Shown piece after piece: positions 11,912-21,578 of a stretch of 64,000 nt of DNA. A program made the position numbers and the translations under genes. The notes under the pieces were generated by a model. The model saw only the letters and a program-made list of their open reading frames with translations, searched no databases and had not been told where the DNA came from. Each line of letters starts with the position of its first letter. Position 1 is the stretch's first letter. Source of the stretch: Paracoccaceae bacterium (GTDB lineage: Bacteria; Pseudomonadota; Alphaproteobacteria; Rhodobacterales; Rhodobacteraceae); NCBI GenBank assembly GCA_027492585.1, contig JAPUEK010000034.1, positions 34,997 through 98,996 of the forward strand, in the 5' to 3' direction.

Positions 11912-12301
11912 ATGAATGACAACCTGCAACCTTTGTTGCACAAGGCTCCGCTGCAGGGGCTGCGGGTGAACATCAACCGGGCCGGTCTGTGCATCGGCGA
12001 TCCGGTGGAGCTGGTGCTGATGGAGGATGGGCAGGTCGGCATCTTCGCGCGGGTGCGGAAGCGGTTTCTGGGCATCATCCCGCATCAGGGGCAGGCGCAG
12101 CTCGGCGAGCTTGCCCCCCAGGCCGCACGGATGATCGCGCCGGCGCTGCATCACGGCCAGCATCTGCGTGTCCGCATCGTCGGGCTGACGCCGGAACATC
12201 TTTCCGACAGCGCCGGGCCGGAGGTGCATATCTCCGTCTGGGGCGACAAGGCGCGGCTGGCGGAGGCCTTCCCGCCTCAGTTCTCCTCGGGCGGGGCGTA
12301 A
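11912..12301 (+). CDS. Conserved hypothetical protein, possibly HIRAN-like
   Basis: 129-aa protein of unknown role. Its middle (CIGDPVELVLMEDGQVGIFA...RFLGIIPHQGQAQLGELAP) resembles the strand order and spacing of a HIRAN domain (a DNA-end-binding module): a GDPVELV block, a short variable strand, then a LGxIP turn. This is pattern recognition only. A GGGAGAGG ribosome site precedes the ATG. Its 3' end overlaps the convergent beta-propeller gene by 25 bases. No signal peptide or membrane segment is seen. Confidence 0.6.
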   Translation: MNDNLQPLLHKAPLQGLRVNINRAGLCIGDPVELVLMEDGQVGIFARVRKRFLGIIPHQGQAQLGELAPQAARMIAPALHHGQHLRVRIVGLTPEHLSDSAGPEVHISVWGDKARLAEAFPPQFSSGGA

Positions 12302-13113
12302 CGCATATAGGCGAAGGCGCTTCCGTCGGGCGACCAGTTCGGCACGTTCATCGTGCCTTGCCCGCCGTTGAATTCCAGCACCCGCCGCCGGTTGCCGCCT
12401 TGCGGATCGCAAAGGACAAGCGCCACCGGCAGGTCGCGCGGATGGCCGAGCGTTCCGGGCGGATAGGCGAGATACAGAAGATGCCGTCCGTCCGGCGAGG
12501 GATGCGGGAACCAGTTCACATGGTCGTCGGCGAAAAGCCTGCGCTGGCCGCTGCCGTCCGGCGCCATGATCCAGATCTGGGCATGGCCGTCGCGGTCGCA
12601 ATTGTAATAGATCGCGCGGCCGTCGGCCGCATAATCCGGCCCGTCGCAATGGCCTTCGCCGAAGGTCAGCCGGGTTTCCTCGCCGCCCTCCACCGCAATC
12701 GTGTAAACGTCGATCACCCGGCTGCCGCCGCGCGCCGCGACATAGGCGAGCCGCCTGCCATCCGGCGACCAGCCATGCCACCAGCTTGGCGCCTCGGGAG
12801 AGGCCAGTTTCGGCTCCCCCCCCTCGGCGGGCATGAGGAAGATCTCCGACCCGCGGTCGCGGTGATGGGACAGGACGATCCGCTTCCCGTCAGGGCTGAT
12901 GCCGTGGTCATTGTTGCAGCGCGTGGCAAAGCCGCTCTCCACCGGCTCCAGTGCCGGCGCGTCAAGCGGTACGCGGAAAAGCCGCCCGTCGCCATTGACC
13001 AGAAGCGACCGCCCCGAAGGGTCCCAGTTCGGCGCTTCGATCAGCAGATCGGTCCGAAGCACCACCCGGACAGAGCCGGTGGCAAGGTCGTAGATCTCAA
13101 GCGCGCTTCGCAT
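12277..13113 (-). CDS. TolB-like beta-propeller protein
   Basis: 278 aa made of WD40-like/PD40 repeats. The motif xSPDGxxLxYxx or a variant recurs about every 40-45 residues (WDPSGRSLLVN, ISPDGKRIVLSHH, WSPDGRRLAYVA, YAADGRAIYYN, PSPDGRHLLYLA, WSPDGSAFAYMR), enough for a six-bladed propeller. No signal peptide is present, so unlike TolB it should be cytosolic. Relatives are annotated as TolB-family or biopolymer-transport-like proteins of unknown function. Its promoter region contains a copy of the type-B dispersed repeat. Confidence 0.8.
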   Translation of the reverse strand: MRSALEIYDLATGSVRVVLRTDLLIEAPNWDPSGRSLLVNGDGRLFRVPLDAPALEPVESGFATRCNNDHGISPDGKRIVLSHHRDRGSEIFLMPAEGGEPKLASPEAPSWWHGWSPDGRRLAYVAARGGSRVIDVYTIAVEGGEETRLTFGEGHCDGPDYAADGRAIYYNCDRDGHAQIWIMAPDGSGQRRLFADDHVNWFPHPSPDGRHLLYLAYPPGTLGHPRDLPVALVLCDPQGGNRRRVLEFNGGQGTMNVPNWSPDGSAFAYMRYAPPEEN

Positions 13114-13173
13114 CAGAGTTCTCTCCTTGGTCCTGGGTCCTCGGCAATCGGCAAGTGTTGCGCCCGTTGGTGG

Positions 13174-13235
13174 CCGCGGAGGGGTTTGGCAACCCTCCGG
13201 ACCTCTCCGCAGGATATTTTCAGATAGAAAATGGA
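13174..13235 (-). repeat. Dispersed repeat B, copy 1
   Basis: Minus-strand copy of a roughly 45-bp element also found at 27421-27466 and partly at 34531-34618. The core reads ATATCCTGCGG.GAGGTCCGGAGGG and contains a GGAGGG/CCCTCC-type hairpin next to an AATATCC tail. It lies upstream of the beta-propeller gene and downstream of the 13285-14058 gene. Confidence 0.6.
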
Positions 13236-13284
13236 GAGGGGGGGAAGGCCCGATAAGTCGCCCAGCCAGGGGGCGGGCCGGCCC

Positions 13285-14058
13285 CTAGCCCCGCTCCTTC
13301 GGAGTCAGCAGCTTCTTCGGACGCATCGCCTCTGCCGCTTTGAACAGGCCGAAGGTCTGGTTGACGTAATTCACCACTCCGCCGATCTTCTCCATATAGG
13401 CAGACAGTTCCGGCGTCCGTTCCGCTTCGACGACCTGAACGGAGCGGTCGGGGCCTTCGGCCTCGAACTGGCAGTAAAAGAGCGGCTCGCCGCGTTTCAG
13501 CACGATGTCCCGCTCCGGCTCATGCCATTCGAAGGCCCACATCAGCGGGCGCGGCCAGATGTTCAGCGGAAAGCGCCCGCCGAAGATCGTGCCGGGCAGA
13601 GCCTCGCGCCGGTAGTGGAGGAAGGGCGAAAGCTGGGTCACATAGACCAGCTCATCGGCGATGAAGCAGTAGGGCAGCACCATCTGGATCGTCGGGCGGT
13701 CCGGATAGCGCCATTCGGCCTCGTTCACCAGCGTCACGATCTCGCCGAGCTTGTTGGCGCGGATGGGGGAGGCGGCCCCGGCCCGGTTGACCAGATGCGC
13801 CTTGCCCTTGTCGTCGCGGCCAAAGCCCAGATGGATGTCGAAGGGGCATTTCACCATGAAATACCGGCTTTCGAGCTGGATCACCGCCGGGCAGCGGCTG
13901 GCGCTTTTGGAATGGGTCTTGGAGGTCTGCCGGCTGACCACCCGCTCCGGCGCGTCATAAAGGACGGCACCCTTGTCGGAGGTCAGAAACCAGCCCACCG
14001 AAACCGGCCCGCTTTGCGGCCCGCCCTCGGGGCGGTCGAATGTCAGGTGAATATCCAC
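13285..14058 (-). CDS. Conserved hypothetical protein (possibly DUF6065)
   Basis: 257-aa soluble protein with no signal peptide or membrane segment. Conserved-looking blocks are MVKCPFDIHLGFG, NEAEWRYPDRPTIQMVLPYCFIADE, NIWPRPLMWAFEWHEPERDIVLKRGEPLFYCQFE and a basic C-terminus. It reminds me of DUF6065-type proteins, but I am not certain of the family. I assign no function. It stands alone between a type-B repeat and cutC. Confidence 0.7.
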   Translation of the reverse strand: MDIHLTFDRPEGGPQSGPVSVGWFLTSDKGAVLYDAPERVVSRQTSKTHSKSASRCPAVIQLESRYFMVKCPFDIHLGFGRDDKGKAHLVNRAGAASPIRANKLGEIVTLVNEAEWRYPDRPTIQMVLPYCFIADELVYVTQLSPFLHYRREALPGTIFGGRFPLNIWPRPLMWAFEWHEPERDIVLKRGEPLFYCQFEAEGPDRSVQVVEAERTPELSAYMEKIGGVVNYVNQTFGLFKAAEAMRPKKLLTPKERG

Positions 14059-14106
14059 GGCCTGCCCTTTCGTTTTGGTGCAGAGTCCACCCGGCTTTCC
14101 CGCCTG

Positions 14107-14820
14107 TCAATGCGCCAAAGCAGCCCGGAGCGCGGCAACCCGGCCCCGGTCGGTGCGTTTCTCCGCTCCGGACTGGAAGCCGAAGGAGAGGGCGAGCGGG
14201 TCGGTCGGCAGCGGGGTGGAGCAGGAGGCGTGGATTTCCCGCAGGGGCAGGCGGCGCAGGGCGGCAAGGCTTTCCACCGAAACCCCCGCCCCCGGCATGA
14301 TCACTGCCCGGTCGCCCGCCTGTTCCATCATGGTGGCGAGGGTTTCCACCCCTTCCGCCGCCGACCGCGCCCCGCCCGAGGAGAGGATGCGCCGGAAGCC
14401 GAGGGCAATGGCCTGCTCCACCCCCGCGCGCTTGTCGGGGCAGAGGTCGATGGCGCGGTGGAGCGTCAGATCCATCCCCGCCGCCTCGGCCACCAGAAGG
14501 CGCAACACCGCCTCATCCAGCCGCCCATCCGGGCGGGAGGCGCCCAGCACCACGCCGGTCAGGCCGCAATCCCGCGCCGCGCGGATGTCGGCGCGCATGA
14601 CCTCCACCTCGGCGGCGGCAAAGCGGAAATCCCCCGACCTCGGCCGGATGATCGGATAGCACGGCATCCCGCATCCCGCCGCCTGCCGCATCAGGCCGAG
14701 CGTGGGCGTCAGCCCGCCAAGGGCGAGTGCTGCACACAGCTCCACCCGGTCGGCCCCGCCGGCCACCGCCTCGGCAAGGCCGGGGGCATCGTCCACCGCC
14801 ACTTCGAGAAGGATGGTCAT
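14107..14820 (-). CDS. cutC: CutC family protein
   Basis: 237-aa TIM-barrel protein of the CutC family, historically called copper homeostasis protein; its biochemical role is unsettled. Diagnostic blocks are LLEVAVDDAPGLAEAVAGGADRVELCAALALGGLTPT at the N-terminus, PCYPIIRPRSGDFRF, GVVLGASRPDGRLDEA, TLHRAIDLCPD and ILSSGGARSA. Its ATG overlaps the stop of the ROK gene upstream (ATGA at 14817-14820), so the two are co-translated. The sugar-kinase partner suggests a carbohydrate-related job rather than copper export. Confidence 0.92.
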   Translation of the reverse strand: MTILLEVAVDDAPGLAEAVAGGADRVELCAALALGGLTPTLGLMRQAAGCGMPCYPIIRPRSGDFRFAAAEVEVMRADIRAARDCGLTGVVLGASRPDGRLDEAVLRLLVAEAAGMDLTLHRAIDLCPDKRAGVEQAIALGFRRILSSGGARSAAEGVETLATMMEQAGDRAVIMPGAGVSVESLAALRRLPLREIHASCSTPLPTDPLALSFGFQSGAEKRTDRGRVAALRAALAH

Positions 14821-15701
14821 GGCGCACCTCCGAACCGTTCCAGCCCGGCTTCCGCCGCGCCCACAAGCCCGGCATCCGCCCCGATGATGGCCGGCTGCAC
14901 CAATGGCCCGGCGCTCCGGTGCAGGCAGCCGGCGCGGGTGGTCTCATCCAATGCGCGGATCAGCGCCGTGGCATTGGAAAGTCCGCCGCCGACCGGAATC
15001 GCGGTGACGCCCAGCAGGTTGACGAGCTGCGCCAGATGGCCGCCGATATGGCCGCGCCATTCGGCCACCGTGGCGGAGGCTTCCGCCTCCCCCACCAGCC
15101 AGCCCGACACGATCGCTTCCGCCCCCATGCCCGTGCCGTGCAGCGCCTGATGAAGCCGCTCCATCCCGCGTGCGCCTCCTATGGTGTCGAGGCATCCCAC
15201 CTGCCCGCAGCCGCAGCGCAGGGCAAGCGGCCCCCGGATCACCGGCCCATGGCCCCATTCCCCGGAAATCCCGCCCGGCCCGCTGACCAGACGCCCGTCG
15301 AGCAGCAGCCCGCCGCCGACCCCCGTGCCAAGAATGATGCCCAGAACCGAACGATGTCCCCGCGCGACCCCGCGCCGGGCCTCGGCCAGAGCAAAGCAGT
15401 CGGCATCGTTGAGGATCAGGACCGGCAGGCCCAGCCCCGTTTCCAGATCCGCGGCAAGGCGGCGACCGGCGAGGCAGGGCAGGTTGGCGATGGTGATCTG
15501 CCCCGTCGCCGGGTCCACACCGCCGGGGATGGAGAGGGTGATCCCCCGCTCCGTTCCCGCCAGAAACCGGCGCAGCGCGGCGAGGAAGGCCGGGAAATCC
15601 TCCGCCGGGGTCGGCGCTTCGCCCAAGGGCGTCAGATCGCCGGAAGCGGACGCTCTGGCGGCGCGAATCCGTGTGCCGCCGATCTCGAAAACAAGGATCA
15701 T
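14817..15701 (-). CDS. ROK family sugar kinase
   Basis: 294-aa ROK protein, probably an N-acetylhexosamine or glucose kinase using ATP in the cytosol. The phosphate-binding segment FEIGGTRIRA lies near the N-terminus (family consensus D-x-GGT; here Glu replaces Asp). LILNDADCFALAE carries the catalytic Asp. The Zn site appears as CGCGQVGC (C-x-C-x4-C). There is no N-terminal HTH, so it is an enzyme rather than a NagC-type repressor. It is co-operonic with cutC, and a second ROK kinase sits in the amino-sugar locus at 57630. Confidence 0.88.
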   Translation of the reverse strand: MILVFEIGGTRIRAARASASGDLTPLGEAPTPAEDFPAFLAALRRFLAGTERGITLSIPGGVDPATGQITIANLPCLAGRRLAADLETGLGLPVLILNDADCFALAEARRGVARGHRSVLGIILGTGVGGGLLLDGRLVSGPGGISGEWGHGPVIRGPLALRCGCGQVGCLDTIGGARGMERLHQALHGTGMGAEAIVSGWLVGEAEASATVAEWRGHIGGHLAQLVNLLGVTAIPVGGGLSNATALIRALDETTRAGCLHRSAGPLVQPAIIGADAGLVGAAEAGLERFGGAP

Positions 15702-15799
15702 CGCTGCCCCCTTTGCCCCTTCCTAAGGCTTTGGCTTGACAGCCGCAACGCAGCCCCGCATGACCGCCCCGCCCCCACAGCCCGAACAGGAGCCTGCCG

Positions 15800-16492
15800 A
15801 TGTCCGATGATCGTCTGATCGTGGCGCTTGACGTGCCGAACGTGATCCAGGGTCTTGCCCTTGCCGACCGGCTCGGCGAGGCGGTGAGCTTTTACAAGAT
15901 CGGCCTCGGGATGCTGACCGGCGGGGGTTTTGCCTTGGCGAATGAGTTGAAGCAGGAGCGCGGCAAGCGGGTTTTCCTCGACATGAAGCTCTTCGACATC
16001 GGCGCGACGGTGGAGGCGGCGGTGCGCGGCATCGCCCGGCATGACCTCGATTTCCTGACCGTCCATGGCGACCCGCAGGTGGTGCGGGCGGCGGCGGAGG
16101 GAAAGGCGGGCAAGGGGCTGAAAATCCTCGCGGTGACGGTGCTGACCTCGCTCGACCGGGCGGATCTTGATGCGAACCTGATCAAGCCCGGCGATATCCA
16201 TGAAATCACGCTGGAGCGCGCGGCGAGGGCGCTGGAGGCGGGGGCGGATGGGGTGATCGCCTCCCCGCAGGAGGCGGCGATGATCCGCGCGCTGCCGCAG
16301 GCGAAGGGCCGGCTGATCGTGACGCCGGGGGTGCGCCCGGCGGGGGCGGCAAGCGGCGACCAGAAGCGGATCGCCACGCCGGAACAGGCGATTGCCGACG
16401 GCGCCGATCATATCGTGGTCGGCCGCCCGATCTGGCAGGCAGCCGATCCGAAGGCGGCGGCAGAGGCGATCACGCAGGCGTTGCGGGGGTGA
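15800..16492 (+). CDS. pyrF: Orotidine 5'-phosphate decarboxylase
   Basis: Last step of UMP synthesis (OMP to UMP plus CO2), cytosolic. 230 aa, usual for bacterial PyrF. The substrate-binding LIVALDVP block is at residues 6-13, YKIGLGML follows, and the catalytic D-x-K-x2-D cluster is in VFLDMKLFDIGATV. The phosphate-binding end is GVRPAGAASGDQKR...IVVGRPIW. A CAGGAG ribosome site precedes the ATG. It is followed at once by a palindromic stem-loop that also occurs at 40255. Confidence 0.97.
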   Translation: MSDDRLIVALDVPNVIQGLALADRLGEAVSFYKIGLGMLTGGGFALANELKQERGKRVFLDMKLFDIGATVEAAVRGIARHDLDFLTVHGDPQVVRAAAEGKAGKGLKILAVTVLTSLDRADLDANLIKPGDIHEITLERAARALEAGADGVIASPQEAAMIRALPQAKGRLIVTPGVRPAGAASGDQKRIATPEQAIADGADHIVVGRPIWQAADPKAAAEAITQALRG

Positions 16493-16497
16493 TCGGG

Positions 16498-16519
16498 GGA
16501 TGGGCATGATTGCCCATCC
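16498..16519 (+). terminator. Stem-loop after pyrF (GGATGGGCA element)
   Basis: GGATGGGCA-TGAT-TGCCCATCC, a 9-bp perfect stem with a 4-nt loop starting 6 bases after the pyrF stop. There is no U-tract. The same stem occurs after the substrate-binding protein gene at 40255-40278. Confidence 0.75.
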
Positions 16520-16537
16520 TGCTGCCAACCCGCGCGC

Positions 16538-17380
16538 TCAATCCGCGATCACGTCCTGGCGCTGCTGGCCCAGCCCGGCGATGCCCAGCTCGATCACATC
16601 TCCGGCCTTCAGATAGGTCGGCGGCTTCATCCCCATGCCCACGCCGGGCGGCGTGCCGGTGGAGATCACATCCCCCGGATGCAGCGTCATGAACTGCGAC
16701 AGATAGCTGACCACATGCGCCACCCCGTAGACCATCGTCTTGGTCGAGCCGTTCTGCATGGTCTTGCCGTTCACCGTCAGCCACATGGCCAGATCCTGCG
16801 GATCGGCCACCTCGTCGCGGGTCACCAGCCAGGGGCCGAGCTGGCCGAAGTTGTCGCAGCTCTTGCCTTTCGTCCACTGGCCGGCGCGCTCGGTCTGGAA
16901 GGCGCGCTCGCTCACGTCATTGGCGACGGCAAAGCCCGCAACATGGTTCAGCGCCTCGGCCTCGGAGACATATTTCGCCCTGGTGCCGATGATCACCGCC
17001 AGCTCCACCTCCCAGTCGGTCTTGACCGAGCCGCGCGGGATGATCACCGGATCGTTCGGGCCACAGATGGCCGAGGTGGCCTTCATGAAGATCACCGGCT
17101 CCGGCGGCACGGCCATGCCGCTTTCGGCGGCGTGATCGGCATAGTTGAGGCCGATGCAGATGAACTTGCCGGTCCCCGCGACGCAAGGACCAAGCCGCGC
17201 GGCGCCATCGACCACCGGCAGCAGCCCCGCGTCGATCCCGCGCAGCGCCGACAGCCCGGCGTCGGAGATCACCGCCCCGCCGATATCCGGGACGATCCCG
17301 GTCAGATCGCGGATCGTGCCGTCGCTGTGCAGAAGGCCCGGACGTTCGGCCCCGGCGGGACCATGGCGAAGAAGTTTCAT
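16538..17380 (-). CDS. Fumarylacetoacetate hydrolase family protein (likely 2,4-diketo-3-deoxy-L-fuconate hydrolase)
   Basis: 280-aa FAH-family metal-dependent enzyme. The core begins FICIGLNYADHAAESGM; the metal ligands are in the E-x-E of DWEVELAVIIG, with an Asp further on in FAVANDVSERAFQ. GTPPGVGMGMKPPTYLKAGD near the C-terminus is typical. Family members cleave or decarboxylate 2,4-diketo acids, and ureidoglycolate lyase is a close relative. As last gene of the sugar operon, after a 2-keto-3-deoxy-acid dehydrogenase, the best inference is hydrolysis of 2,4-diketo-3-deoxy-L-fuconate to pyruvate and lactate. Confidence 0.88.
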   Translation of the reverse strand: MKLLRHGPAGAERPGLLHSDGTIRDLTGIVPDIGGAVISDAGLSALRGIDAGLLPVVDGAARLGPCVAGTGKFICIGLNYADHAAESGMAVPPEPVIFMKATSAICGPNDPVIIPRGSVKTDWEVELAVIIGTRAKYVSEAEALNHVAGFAVANDVSERAFQTERAGQWTKGKSCDNFGQLGPWLVTRDEVADPQDLAMWLTVNGKTMQNGSTKTMVYGVAHVVSYLSQFMTLHPGDVISTGTPPGVGMGMKPPTYLKAGDVIELGIAGLGQQRQDVIAD

Positions 17381-17389
17381 CTTGTTTCC

Positions 17390-18124
17390 TCAGATATTGG
17401 ACCAGCCGCCGTCGATCACATGGGCGACGCCGGTGGTATAGCTGCTTTCATCGGAGGCGAGATAGACCACAAGTGCCGCGATCTCCTCCGCCCTGGCGAT
17501 CCGCCCGATCGGCTGGCGGGCGATGAAGGCGGCCCTGGCCGCCTCATAATTGCCGGTCGCATGGAGCCGCTGATCGAGCGAGGGGCTTTCCACCGTACCG
17601 GGGCAGATGGCGTTGCAGCGGATGCCACGGGTGACGAAATCGGCGGCGATGGCCTTGGTCAGCCCGATCACCCCGGCCTTGGTCGCGCCATAGACGAAGC
17701 GGTTCGGCGCGGCGATCACCGAAGAGGCGACGGAGGCCATGTTGATGATCGACCCGCCGCCGTTGTCCAGCATCGCGGGCAGAAAGGCTTTGCACATCCG
17801 ATACATGGCGGTCATGTTCAGATCGAGGCTGAAGGCCCACTGATCTTCGTCGCAGTCGAGGATCGTGCCATTCGCCACGAATCCCGCGCAGTTGAAAAGC
17901 ACGTCGAACGGCCCGCGCGCCGCGGCCGCAGCGATCGAGGCCGGGTCGCGGACGTTCAGATGCAGGGTTTCCAGCCCTTCCGCCCTCAGCGCCTCAAGGG
18001 CGGTGTCGTTCACGTCTGTCGCCAGAACCTTCGCGCCTTCGCGCGCCATGGCCAGCGCCGAAGCCCGCCCGATTCCCTGCCCGGCGGCCGTTACCAGCGC
18101 CGTCTTCCCTGCCAAACGTCCCAT
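17390..18124 (-). CDS. SDR dehydrogenase, likely 2-keto-3-deoxy-L-fuconate 4-dehydrogenase
   Basis: 244-aa classical short-chain dehydrogenase. The NAD-binding motif TAAGQGIG is near the N-terminus, the NCAG-type segment is FNCAGFV, and the catalytic Tyr-x3-Lys is in YGATKAG. An open TTG codon lies two codons upstream, but the ATG at 18124 has AGGGAAA about 8 bases before it and starts MGRLAGKTALVTAAG, the usual start of the 2-keto-3-deoxy-L-fuconate dehydrogenase group. It sits between the UxaA-family dehydratase and the FAH hydrolase, matching the chemical order of the non-phosphorylating L-fucose route. Confidence 0.88.
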   Translation of the reverse strand: MGRLAGKTALVTAAGQGIGRASALAMAREGAKVLATDVNDTALEALRAEGLETLHLNVRDPASIAAAAARGPFDVLFNCAGFVANGTILDCDEDQWAFSLDLNMTAMYRMCKAFLPAMLDNGGGSIINMASVASSVIAAPNRFVYGATKAGVIGLTKAIAADFVTRGIRCNAICPGTVESPSLDQRLHATGNYEAARAAFIARQPIGRIARAEEIAALVVYLASDESSYTTGVAHVIDGGWSNI

Positions 18125-18167
18125 TTCCAATTTCCCTGCGAAACAGTTTCAACCGATCTTCCGCCGC

Positions 18168-19676
18168 CTACATCACCGCGCCGATCTGCCATGGCACGAA
18201 TTCCGCGCCTCCGAAACCGAGCCCTTCGGATTTGGTGATCTCCCCCGAGGCGACACGGATGAACAGTTCAAACATCTCGCGGCCCTTGGCTTCAAGAGTG
18301 ACACCGCTGTCGATGATGTCGCCGGTGTTGATGTCCATGTCTTCGGACATGTGGTTGTACATCTCGGAATTGGTGGCGACCTTGATGCAGGGGACGGGCT
18401 TGTAGCCGGAAACCGAGCCGCGCCCGGTGGTGAAGACGATCAGATTCGCGCCAGAGGCCACCTGGCCGGTGACCGAGCAGGGGTCGTAGCCGGGGCTGTC
18501 CATGAAGACGAAGCCCTTCCTGGTGATCGGCTCGGCAAAGAGGTAGACATCCTCCAGCGGGGCGGAGCCGCCCTTGGCCACCGCGCCCAGCGACTTTTCG
18601 AGGATGGTCGAAAGCCCGCCGCGCTTGTTGCCGGGGGAGGGGTTGTTGTTCATCTCCCCCTTGTTGCGGGCGGTGTAGTCTTCCCACCAGCGGATGCGCT
18701 CGATCAGCTTTTCACCGACTTCCGGCGTGACGGCGCGGCGGGTCAGCAGATGCTCGGCCCCGTAGATCTCCGAGGTTTCCGACAGGATCGTGGTGCCGCC
18801 ATGCTGCACCAGAAGGTCCGAGGCGATGCCGAGCGCCGGATTGGCGGTGATGCCCGAATAGCCGTCGGAGCCGCCGCATTGCATCCCGATCACCAGTTCG
18901 GAAACCGGGATCGGCTCTCGGGTGGCGGCTTCGGCAAGCTGCGCCATTTCACGCAGGGCCTCCACTCCGCGCTCCACCGTGCGGCGGGTGCCGCCGGTCT
19001 GCTGGATGGTCATGTGGCGGAAGTTGCCATCATCGCGCATCCGCGCCTTGCCGACCAGATCGGGGATCTGCATGACCTCGCAGCCGAGCCCGACCAGAAG
19101 GATGCCGCCGAAATTCGGGTTGCGGGCATAGCCCTGAAGCGTGCGGAAGAGCGTATGGTAGCCCTCATTGTCGCCCGCCATTCCGCAGCCGGAGGAATGG
19201 GCGATCGGCACGATGCCATCGACATTCTTCAGGGCCTTGAACCAGTCGGTCTTTTCCGCCTCCTCGGCGATGAAGCGGGCGACGGAGCCGGAGCAGTTCA
19301 CCGAGGTCAGCACGCCAAGGTAATTGCGCGTGCCGGCCTTGCCGTCGCTGCGCCGGTAGCCCTGAAAGGTCCGCTCTTCCGTCGCGGCGGGAAGGGGCCG
19401 CGCCTCGGAGGCATAGGCGTAGTCGTGGCTGTGATCCGACATGGCGAGGTTCTGCACATGCACATGCGCGCCTGCCGGGATGTCCTGGGTCGCCCCGCCG
19501 ATGATCTGGCCATAACGCCGCACCAGCTCGCCCTTGGCAATCGGCTGGTTGGCGATCTTGTGGCCGCGTTTCACCGGCTCGATCAGGGTGATGTTCAGCG
19601 CATGTGCTCCGGTCGGCAGATCGGCGAGCGCGATATCCACATTGTCATCGGGGTGCAGGCGGATCGTCGTATTCAT
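18168..19676 (-). CDS. uxaA: UxaA family altronate/fuconate dehydratase
   Basis: 502-aa sugar-acid dehydratase. The N-terminal SAF domain (about residues 5-95, IRLHPDDNVDIALADLP...GAHVHVQNL) is followed by the UxaA C-terminal region (from about 105: GYRRSDGKAGTRNYLGVLTSVNCSG). Other family blocks are PIAHSSGCGMAG, GLGCE, GMQCGGSDGYSGITANPALG, GTTILSETSEIYGAEHLL and MDSPGYDPCSVTGQVASGANL. The characterised reaction is D-altronate to 2-keto-3-deoxy-D-gluconate. In this operon, flanked by SDR enzymes, L-fuconate is an equally good substrate, and one enzyme may serve both. Confidence 0.9.
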   Translation of the reverse strand: MNTTIRLHPDDNVDIALADLPTGAHALNITLIEPVKRGHKIANQPIAKGELVRRYGQIIGGATQDIPAGAHVHVQNLAMSDHSHDYAYASEARPLPAATEERTFQGYRRSDGKAGTRNYLGVLTSVNCSGSVARFIAEEAEKTDWFKALKNVDGIVPIAHSSGCGMAGDNEGYHTLFRTLQGYARNPNFGGILLVGLGCEVMQIPDLVGKARMRDDGNFRHMTIQQTGGTRRTVERGVEALREMAQLAEAATREPIPVSELVIGMQCGGSDGYSGITANPALGIASDLLVQHGGTTILSETSEIYGAEHLLTRRAVTPEVGEKLIERIRWWEDYTARNKGEMNNNPSPGNKRGGLSTILEKSLGAVAKGGSAPLEDVYLFAEPITRKGFVFMDSPGYDPCSVTGQVASGANLIVFTTGRGSVSGYKPVPCIKVATNSEMYNHMSEDMDINTGDIIDSGVTLEAKGREMFELFIRVASGEITKSEGLGFGGAEFVPWQIGAVM

Positions 19677-19685
19677 GGCTGGGCC

Positions 19686-20564
<879 letters not shown>

Positions 20565-21512
20565 TCAGTCGTAAAGAACCGCAGCGATCTCCGGGGAGTC
20601 GATGTTGGTCTTGTCATACCAGTAGAAGCCGGTGTCGATGTTCTTCTCGACAGCTTCGCCCTTGGCGGCGGCGACGGCGGCTTTCACCGTTTCATAGCCG
20701 ATACCGACCGGGTTCTGGGTGATGGCGCCGGCCATGGAGCCATCCATGATCGCCGCTTTCTGCACGGCGCCGGAATCGTAGCCGATGACGATCACGCCCT
20801 TGGTGCCGGTTTCCTTGATCGCGTTCAGAACGCCGATGGCGGAGCCTTCGTTCGCGCCGAAGATGCCCTTGATATCGGGATGTGCGGTCAGGATCGCCTT
20901 GGTGATCTCGGTCGACTGAAGCTGGTCGCCCGCGCCATACTGGATATCGACGATCTCGATGTTCGGGTATTTCGCGGCCACTTCGTTCACGAAGCCGTCG
21001 CGGCGGTCGATGCCGGTGCGCGAGGTCTGGTCATGGACGACGAGCGCGACCTTGCCCGCCCCACCGATCAGCTCTGCCATCTTGTCGGCGGCCAGAGCGG
21101 CAGCGGCAACGTTGTCGGTCGCGGCGGTCGCCACCGGAATGTCGCTGTCAACGCCGGAGTCGAAGGCGATGACCGGGATGCCGGCTTCCTGCGCCTGTTT
21201 CAGCAGCGGAATGGCGGCCTGGCTGTCCAGCGCGGCAAAGCCGATGGCGGCAGGCTTCTTTGCCAGGGCGGCGGCCAGCATGTCCATCTGCTTGTCGACC
21301 TGGGCTTCGGTGTCCGGGCCTTCGAAGGTCACGTCCACGCCGAATTCCGCACCGGCCTTGTCGGCGCCGGCCTTCACGGCCTGCCAGAACTGGTGCTGGA
21401 ACCCCTTGGAGATCAGCGGGATATACAGCTTGTCCTGGGCCGAGGCGACGCCGGCGCTGGCGACGAGCGCCGCGGCGCTGACTGCCGCAAAGAGGGTCCG
21501 TCTGGTAATCAT
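20565..21512 (-). CDS. Sugar ABC transporter substrate-binding protein (RbsB-like)
   Basis: 315-aa periplasmic sugar receptor, Peripla_BP_4 family. The N-terminus is a Sec signal (MITRRTLFAAVSAAALVASA..., cleavage near ASA-QDK). The mature domain starts KLYIPLISKGFQHQFWQAVKAGA and contains IGFAALDSQAAIPLLKQAQEAGIPVIAFDSG and VALVVHDQTSRTGIDRRDGF, as in ribose/galactose-type receptors. Together with the permease and ATPase genes upstream on the same strand it forms one importer. Ligand inferred from the enzymes: L-fucose, L-galactose or a related sugar. Confidence 0.93.
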   Translation of the reverse strand: MITRRTLFAAVSAAALVASAGVASAQDKLYIPLISKGFQHQFWQAVKAGADKAGAEFGVDVTFEGPDTEAQVDKQMDMLAAALAKKPAAIGFAALDSQAAIPLLKQAQEAGIPVIAFDSGVDSDIPVATAATDNVAAAALAADKMAELIGGAGKVALVVHDQTSRTGIDRRDGFVNEVAAKYPNIEIVDIQYGAGDQLQSTEITKAILTAHPDIKGIFGANEGSAIGVLNAIKETGTKGVIVIGYDSGAVQKAAIMDGSMAGAITQNPVGIGYETVKAAVAAAKGEAVEKNIDTGFYWYDKTNIDSPEIAAVLYD

Positions 21513-21578
21513 GGTCTCACTCCCATTAGTAGGTGAACGGTTGTTTGTTTTCGGAACGTTTCTCGTTCTCTTGGTGTC

